Source: Oscillospiraceae bacterium
GTDB taxonomy: Bacteria; Bacillota; Clostridia; Oscillospirales; Ruminococcaceae
DNA length: 64,000 nucleotides
Reading direction: 5' to 3'
Assembly: GCA_025758045.1 (NCBI GenBank)
Contig: CP107208.1
Location: 2,790,001 to 2,854,000 of the forward strand
Position numbers and translations under genes: made by a program. Shown here in pieces: positions 59,167-64,000 of this stretch (position 1 is its first letter; the number at the start of each line of letters is the position of its first letter). The notes beneath the pieces are model-generated. The model saw only the letters and a program-made list of their open reading frames with translations. It did not search any database and was not told the origin of the DNA.

Positions 59167-61029
59167 TTACTTTATACAGGCAAGGACGTCCGCAGCCAAG
59201 GCGGCGGCATCCAGGTTTTGGTCTTTGCGCAGCTCTGCCACACTGGCGTGGAGCAGATGGGAATTATCGACAGCGTGCAGCAGGTATTTTCCCTGCCAGC
59301 CGGCCTGCTGCAGGGCAAAGCCCAGCTGCTGGCCGATGCCGCCGGTGCGGATGGCATCCTCGGCAAACAAAATCGTATCGTAATCGGCCAAGGCTTCGCA
59401 CAGACCTTCCGGCAGCGGGAAGATGCGGGTCAGCTTGTAGGCGTCAGCGGCCACTTTCTTTTGCAGCAGCAAATCGGTGGCAGCGATGATTTCTTCACTT
59501 TCGGCGCCATAGCTGACGAGGGCGACTTTTGCGCCCGGCCGGGTGTCGATCTTATCAAACAGGTTGCCCGTGCAGCCAAGAGCCACCAGGGCTTCTTTCT
59601 CATTGCCGCGGGCGTAGCGGATGGCGCGGGGACCGGTCATATCCTTGACAAGGTGCGGCAGCCAGTATTTCAGCTCCGCATAGTTGGCGGGGGCGAATAC
59701 GGGGATGCCGATCTGGCTGAAGAAAGCCGGGTCATAGATACCCTGGTGGGTCTCGCCGTCGCCAGGGACAAGGCCCGCACGGTCAACGCCAAACAGCACG
59801 TTCAGGTGCATCAGGCTGACATCGTGGATAATCTGGTCGTAGGCACGCTGGAAAAAGGTGGAGTAGATGGCCACCGTGGGCAGCAGCCCTTGGCTGGCCA
59901 AGCCCGCTGCAAAGCTGACGGCGTGCTCCTCGGCCATGCCGACATCATAGAACCGCTCTTTGTGGCGGTGCTTGAAGAAGTTGAGGCCGGTGCCGTACTT
60001 CATGGCCGCCGTGATGGCGCAGAGTTCCGGCACATCGTCGCCGATCTCGGCCAATGTGGAGCCGAACACCGTCGAGAAGGAATCCTTGGGCGACAGCTCC
60101 GGGTCGGTCAGGTGGCTTAAATCGATGGAAGAAACAGCGTGGAACTCGCCGGGGTTTTCCTCGGCGGGCTTTAAGCCCTTACCTTTTTGGGTGACCACGT
60201 GCAGGAAGATGGGTGCGAACTGCTCCTGCAGGTTCGTGAACATCTGTTCCATCAGCAGCACATCGTGGCCGTCCACAGGGCCGATATACTGGAAGCCCAT
60301 CTCCTCGAACATCGTGGAGTGGTAGATGCCCCGGCGCACCAGCTGTTTGCCGCCCTGCAGCACCTTGACCATGGCATTGCCCGCCACAGGAATACGCTCC
60401 AGCGCGGTTTCCATCTGGGCCTTAACGTGGAAATATTTTGGGTCGGTGCGCAGTTTGGTCAGATAATTGGCCATCTGGCCGACGTTTTTCGAGATCGACA
60501 TCTTGTTGTCGTTCAGGATGCAGATCAGGTTGTTCAGCTGGCTGACGTTGTTCATGCCCTCGTAGACCATGCCGCCCGTAAAGGCGCCGTCGCCCACGAT
60601 GACGACCACTTTGCCCGGCTCGCCTTTGAGCTTTTTGGCACGGGCAATGCCGATGGCGGTGGACAGCGCCGCGCTGCCATGACCTGCAATGAAGGTATCA
60701 CAGGGGCTTTCCTTCGGGTTGGGGAAACCGGACAGGCCGTTTTTCTGGCGCAGCTCGGCAAAGCCAGCCATGCGGCCGGTGAGCAGTTTATGAGTATAGC
60801 ACTGGTGGCCAACGTCAAACAAAATTTTATCCTGCGGCAGGTCCAGGGCGCGGTGCAGAGCCACCGTAAGCTCTACCACACCCAGGTTGGAGGACAAGTG
60901 CCCCCCTGTTGCGGAAACGCTCTCAATCAAAAATTGACGAATTTCCTCGCACAGGGCAGGCAGTTCACTCTCCTGCAGCCGCTTCACATCGCCGGGCGCC
61001 TGAATGCGCCCTAAAAGCGGATAGGTCAT
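59167..61029 (-). CDS. dxs: 1-deoxy-D-xylulose-5-phosphate synthase
   Basis: Dxs condenses pyruvate and glyceraldehyde-3-phosphate in the first step of the MEP isoprenoid pathway. It is 620 residues with the N-terminal HLSSNLGVVELTVALH, ThDP motif GDGAFTGGMVYEGMNN, DVGMAEEHAVSFAAG and the DRAGLVPGDGETHQG loop. It is cotranscribed with ispA, tlyA and nadK. Confidence 0.97.
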   Translation of the reverse strand: MTYPLLGRIQAPGDVKRLQESELPALCEEIRQFLIESVSATGGHLSSNLGVVELTVALHRALDLPQDKILFDVGHQCYTHKLLTGRMAGFAELRQKNGLSGFPNPKESPCDTFIAGHGSAALSTAIGIARAKKLKGEPGKVVVIVGDGAFTGGMVYEGMNNVSQLNNLICILNDNKMSISKNVGQMANYLTKLRTDPKYFHVKAQMETALERIPVAGNAMVKVLQGGKQLVRRGIYHSTMFEEMGFQYIGPVDGHDVLLMEQMFTNLQEQFAPIFLHVVTQKGKGLKPAEENPGEFHAVSSIDLSHLTDPELSPKDSFSTVFGSTLAEIGDDVPELCAITAAMKYGTGLNFFKHRHKERFYDVGMAEEHAVSFAAGLASQGLLPTVAIYSTFFQRAYDQIIHDVSLMHLNVLFGVDRAGLVPGDGETHQGIYDPAFFSQIGIPVFAPANYAELKYWLPHLVKDMTGPRAIRYARGNEKEALVALGCTGNLFDKIDTRPGAKVALVSYGAESEEIIAATDLLLQKKVAADAYKLTRIFPLPEGLCEALADYDTILFAEDAIRTGGIGQQLGFALQQAGWQGKYLLHAVDNSHLLHASVAELRKDQNLDAAALAADVLACIK

Positions 61030-61059
61030 TGATAAGCACCTCGCTGTAAATTTACGCGC

Positions 61060-61527
61060 TCATACCATGGGCATTGCAAACCCAAGTGCGATGCCGAGTA
61101 CAGCACCCGTCAGCACTTCGATCGGGGTATGGCCGACCATTTCCTTTAATTTTTTACCACCCAGGAACGGCAGGGCGTTCACGCCCTGGTCCATCCACTC
61201 GTTAAACATCCGGTTCAGCAGTTTGGCCTGCTCGCCCGTTTCGTAGCGCACACCCATGGCATCGTACATAACGATGATGGACACGACCGCCGCAAGGGCG
61301 AACTCTGTCGAAGTGACGCCGCAGTAGCGCCCGGTAGCCACTACCATGGCGCATACGGTGGCCGAGTGGGAGCTGGGCATGCCGCCCGCACCCCACATAC
61401 GCTCCGGGATAAAACGATGGAAGATGAAAAGGTTCAGGATCACCTTGATGAATTGCGCCAGAAAAGAACCGCACAGCGCTGTTACCAGCACGTAGTTCCA
61501 CTCCAGCGCGGCGTGCAGCAGTGGCAT
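61060..61527 (-). CDS. Divergent PAP2 family protein
   Basis: This 155-residue membrane protein has about four helices and the divergent PAP2 signatures GGMPSSHSATVCAM and GHTPIEVLTGAVLG. The family may dephosphorylate lipid phosphates, fitting its place between dxs and ispA, but activity is unproven. The ATG at 61527 has GAGG five bases upstream. Confidence 0.9.
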   Translation of the reverse strand: MPLLHAALEWNYVLVTALCGSFLAQFIKVILNLFIFHRFIPERMWGAGGMPSSHSATVCAMVVATGRYCGVTSTEFALAAVVSIIVMYDAMGVRYETGEQAKLLNRMFNEWMDQGVNALPFLGGKKLKEMVGHTPIEVLTGAVLGIALGFAMPMV

Positions 61528-61595
61528 GGTATCCTCACTTCCTATTGGCAAAACCGCAGGGCCGTTTTGGCGGCGCGTGCGGGATTCGTCTGTTT

Positions 61596-62483
61596 TTACT
61601 TTTTGCGCTGCAGCAGTTCCCCTGCCAGCAGGCGCAGGAAATCCTCCTGCGCACCAAACCCATCCAGGGCCGCCATGGCGGTATCGTTATGCTGCTTTGC
61701 CAGCGCACGTGCCCCGTCCAGGCCGTAGAGGGTGATAAAGGTCGTTTTGTCGTTATCGGCATCGCTGCCGACGGGCTTGCCCAGTTCTTCGGTGGTAGAG
61801 GTCACATCGAGGATGTCGTCCACGATCTGGAACACAAGGCCCACTTCGGCCGCATACTGCACAAGAGCCTTGCGCAGGGCGGGCGCGGCATTGGCAGCCG
61901 TACAGCCCAGTTCCACTGCTACGATGATGAGTGCACCGGTCTTGTTGCGGTGCAGTTCTAACAGCTGGTCCTCAGTGGCACGAATGGTCTCGTAGTGTTT
62001 GTCAAGTTCCTGCCCGTAGAGCATACCACGGGCACCGCCCCCTTTGGCCAGAATGGCGGCAGCTTCTACCCGGCTCTCGGCGGGCAGGTCGGCGTGGGCG
62101 ATGACCTCAAATGCGGCGGTGACCAAAGCATCCGCCGCCAGCAGGGCCGTGGATTCGCCAAACTGCTTGTGGCAGCTAGGGCGGCCGCGGCGGAAATCAT
62201 CGTTGTCCATGCAGGGCATGTCGTCGTGGATGAGCGAATAGCAGTGCAGCATTTCCAGCGCACAGGCGTAGTCCAACGCCTTTTCCGGCGCGGTGCCGCT
62301 CAGTTCACAGGCGGCCAGCGCCAGCACGGCGCGGATGCGTTTGCCGCCGCCCAGCAGGCTGTAGCGGGCGGCTTTTGCAATTTCCTCGTGTGGGGGGAGA
62401 AATTCATCGCACAGTTCGCCCAGGCGCTGCTCGGTCAGGGCAGCCCAGGCGGTAAACTTAGCCTTATAGTCCTCGTAATTCAT
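61596..62483 (-). CDS. ispA: Polyprenyl synthetase / farnesyl diphosphate synthase
   Basis: IspA builds geranyl and farnesyl diphosphate from IPP and DMAPP. It is 295 residues with the first Asp-rich motif HDDMPCMDNDDFRRG, the second DDILDVTST, and GGGKRIRAVLALAACE near the N-terminus. It overlaps xseB by 4 bases, as in many Firmicutes. Confidence 0.95.
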   Translation of the reverse strand: MNYEDYKAKFTAWAALTEQRLGELCDEFLPPHEEIAKAARYSLLGGGKRIRAVLALAACELSGTAPEKALDYACALEMLHCYSLIHDDMPCMDNDDFRRGRPSCHKQFGESTALLAADALVTAAFEVIAHADLPAESRVEAAAILAKGGGARGMLYGQELDKHYETIRATEDQLLELHRNKTGALIIVAVELGCTAANAAPALRKALVQYAAEVGLVFQIVDDILDVTSTTEELGKPVGSDADNDKTTFITLYGLDGARALAKQHNDTAMAALDGFGAQEDFLRLLAGELLQRKK

Positions 62484-62695
62484 TGCACGTCCTCCGCCTT
62501 TGCCAGCAGGCTGGCATCGATCTCATTGATCTGCAGCTTGGCCGCGTCCAGCGTCTGCTTGCAATAGCTGATAAGTCCCGCCGCCTCGGCATACAGTTTG
62601 ACGGACTGCGCCAGCGGCGTGGATTCATCCTGCAGTGCCGTCAGCAATTCCTGCAGACGGGCCAGGCCTTCTTCAAAGGATTTTGGCTGTTTCAT
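62480..62695 (-). CDS. xseB: Exodeoxyribonuclease VII small subunit
   Basis: This 71-residue partner of XseA starts MKQPKSFEEGLARLQELLTAL and ends in a helical YCKQTLDAAKLQINEID segment typical of the family. The ATG at 62695 has GGGAGG nine bases upstream. It overlaps both neighbours by 4 bases (ATGA), giving tight translational coupling. Confidence 0.94.
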   Translation of the reverse strand: MKQPKSFEEGLARLQELLTALQDESTPLAQSVKLYAEAAGLISYCKQTLDAAKLQINEIDASLLAKAEDVQ

Positions 62696-63912
62696 AGGGT
62701 CATACCTCCCTGCGCATTTTTGTGCACGCTCTGCACCACGCAATCGGCCCGGACGGCCGCACCGCGCAGGGTGATGGCGTCGCCCGGCTGCAGTGCGGCG
62801 ACCTCTCTGACCGCGCCGTCCTTCTCGACCATGGCATAGCCGCGGGCCAGCACACCGTAGGGGTTCAGCGATTCGGCCATCGCGGCGGCGTGGCGCAGGC
62901 TCGTCTCGGCGTCCGTAAAGCGGCGGACGGCGGCGCCCTGCACAGCCTCGCTCAAGCGGGCAAGGTCAGTTTCCCTGCGCTGCATGGCCTGTTTCTGGCG
63001 CTGCATGGTCTGGGATGCTGCCAGGGCGTTTACCTTATTATAGCATACTTCGCAGCGATTCTGTATATTTTTTTGAATATTTTGCTGTAAAATGAATATT
63101 TTCTGCCGCCATTCTTCCCGGTCCGGCACACAGAGTTCGGCGGCCGCCGAGGGGGTCGGTGCGCGCAGGTCGGCCACATAGTCCAAAATGGTGGTGTCGA
63201 TCTCGTGCCCGACAGCGGAAACTACGGGTTTGCGGCAGGCCGCGGCAGCGCGGGCGATGCGCTCGCTGTTGAAGACCCAGAGATCCTCCTTACTGCCGCC
63301 GCCTCGGGTGACCAAAATCAAGTCCGGGCGCTTATCCGCATCCAGTGCGCGGATGCCCGCCACGATGCTGCGCTCGGCTTCGATGCCCTGCACGTTGACA
63401 GGGGCCAGCAGCAGCTTGACCATCGGCCAGCGGCGGCCGATGACGTTCTGCACATCCTGCCAGGCTGCGCCGGTCTTGCTGGTGACCACACCGATGCACT
63501 GGGGCACCGGCGGCAGCGGACGTTTGCGCTCGGGGGCGAAAAGGCCCTCGGCGTCCAGCTTTTTGTACAGAGCGTCAAAGGCCATCTGGGCCGCACCGGC
63601 GCCAAAGGGCTTCATATAATCCACGTACAGCTGGAACGCACCGTCCCGCTCGTAAATGGTGGCGTGGCCGTAGGCCAGCACCAGCATGCCGTTCTGCGGC
63701 TGGAAGTTAAGCAGCTGGGCAGAATTACGGAACATCACGCTTTTTACGCTGGCGGTCTCGTCCTTTAAGGTAAAGTACATATGACCGCTTTTGTAGTGGC
63801 GCACAAAACCAGAGATCTCGCCGCAGACGATTAAATCGTTCAGCGGCTCGCACTGGGCAAGCACCTGCCTGGCCAGGCGGTTCAGGCTGGTTACATTGAT
63901 GTAGTCTGCCAT
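62692..63912 (-). CDS. xseA: Exodeoxyribonuclease VII large subunit
   Basis: XseA is the catalytic subunit of the single-strand-specific exonuclease. It has an N-terminal OB-fold (CGEISGFVRHYKSGHMYFTL), then the catalytic core with VVTSKTGAAWQDV, ILVTRGGGSKEDLW and SAVGHEIDTTILDYVADLRA, followed by a coiled coil. It is 406 residues. Its start overlaps the end of the upstream gene by about 20 bases. Confidence 0.96.
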   Translation of the reverse strand: MADYINVTSLNRLARQVLAQCEPLNDLIVCGEISGFVRHYKSGHMYFTLKDETASVKSVMFRNSAQLLNFQPQNGMLVLAYGHATIYERDGAFQLYVDYMKPFGAGAAQMAFDALYKKLDAEGLFAPERKRPLPPVPQCIGVVTSKTGAAWQDVQNVIGRRWPMVKLLLAPVNVQGIEAERSIVAGIRALDADKRPDLILVTRGGGSKEDLWVFNSERIARAAAACRKPVVSAVGHEIDTTILDYVADLRAPTPSAAAELCVPDREEWRQKIFILQQNIQKNIQNRCEVCYNKVNALAASQTMQRQKQAMQRRETDLARLSEAVQGAAVRRFTDAETSLRHAAAMAESLNPYGVLARGYAMVEKDGAVREVAALQPGDAITLRGAAVRADCVVQSVHKNAQGGMTL

Positions 63913-64000
63913 GCTCCCTGCTCCCTTGCGGCCAAGATCGACACGCCGATGGCGTTATCGCTGGCGAATTTACCGGGCACGAACCGTGCGCCGGGCACTC
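63891..64000 (-). CDS. C-terminal end of an upstream gene, possibly peptidase M22/glycoprotease-like
   Basis: A frame open from the window edge ends at 63891 and overlaps xseA. The visible tail includes ARFVPGKFASDNAIGVSILA. The SDNAIGVSILA element resembles the end of TsaD-related peptidase M22 proteins found upstream of xseA in this group. With only 35 residues visible the family is a tentative call; the overlap and direction support a real gene. Confidence 0.5.
   Translation of the reverse strand, partial: VPGARFVPGKFASDNAIGVSILAAREQGAWQTTSM

Overview
The window is bacterial chromosome from a Gram-positive anaerobe. Gene order and content point to the Clostridia, most likely Oscillospiraceae/Ruminococcaceae near Faecalibacterium, Gemmiger or Subdoligranulum; this placement is inference. 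The signs are the mutL-mutS-YlbF/YmcA-miaB block, the xseA-xseB-ispA-dxs-tlyA-nadK-argR-recN block, a fused secDF, reverse rubrerythrin, DUF421/DUF4363 pairs, a gerA-type operon, and lipoproteins with Ser/Ala-rich linkers. The core genes are GC-rich. The block at about 20-34 kb is visibly more AT-rich.

Layout. 1-5.4 kb (minus): mutL (cut by the window edge), mutS, a Cys-tailed YlbF/YmcA protein and miaB. 5.5-6.3 kb: an XRE regulator with a membrane protein. 6.4-9.1 kb (plus): glutamine-dependent NAD synthetase and an RraA-family protein. 9.2-11.2 kb (minus): an alanine/glycine:cation symporter and cobO, behind a promoter and a terminator-like leader hairpin. 11.25-12.5 kb: a breakpoint where the 3' end of a phosphoketolase gene abuts, head to head, the 3' two-thirds of a GPH-family sugar transporter gene. 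12.8-20.4 kb (minus): a ROK-regulated operon with two sugar-phosphate isomerase-like proteins, an RbsA/B/C-type ABC importer and a Gfo/Idh/MocA oxidoreductase. 20.9-32.1 kb: an alpha-glucoside locus with a LacI regulator, a MalEFG-like importer, a GH31 glycosidase and beta-phosphoglucomutase on the minus strand, and a six-hairpin glycosidase plus a GH65 phosphorylase diverging on the plus strand. 32.4-33.9 kb: a DUF4300 lipoprotein and IS21/IS3 remnants. 34.1-34.7 kb: a six-tRNA operon.

34.8-40.5 kb (minus) is a housekeeping operon: lipid/diacylglycerol kinase, lon, ysxC, methyltransferase and hslO. 40.6-46.1 kb holds DUF421, rubrerythrin, a Gx transporter and a DUF4358 lipoprotein-MBOAT-DHHW unit that probably acylates a surface glycan. 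46.2-50.6 kb holds a gerA-type germinant receptor operon divergent from DUF421-DUF4363. 50.6-54.7 kb holds aminotransferase, secDF and nrdR. A tRNA-Leu follows. From 55.3 kb to the end is the isoprenoid/DNA-repair operon, running from a probable peptidase M22-like gene through xseA to recN.

How it works together. In the alpha-glucoside locus, imported alpha-glucosides would be trimmed by GH31 and the six-hairpin enzyme or phosphorolysed by GH65. The resulting beta-glucose-1-phosphate would be converted to glucose-6-phosphate by PgmB. Matching TTAA-n-CG-n-TTAA sites lie just downstream of both divergent promoters and are probably the LacI operators. The whole 11.3-34.1 kb block looks like an accessory catabolic region between core genes.
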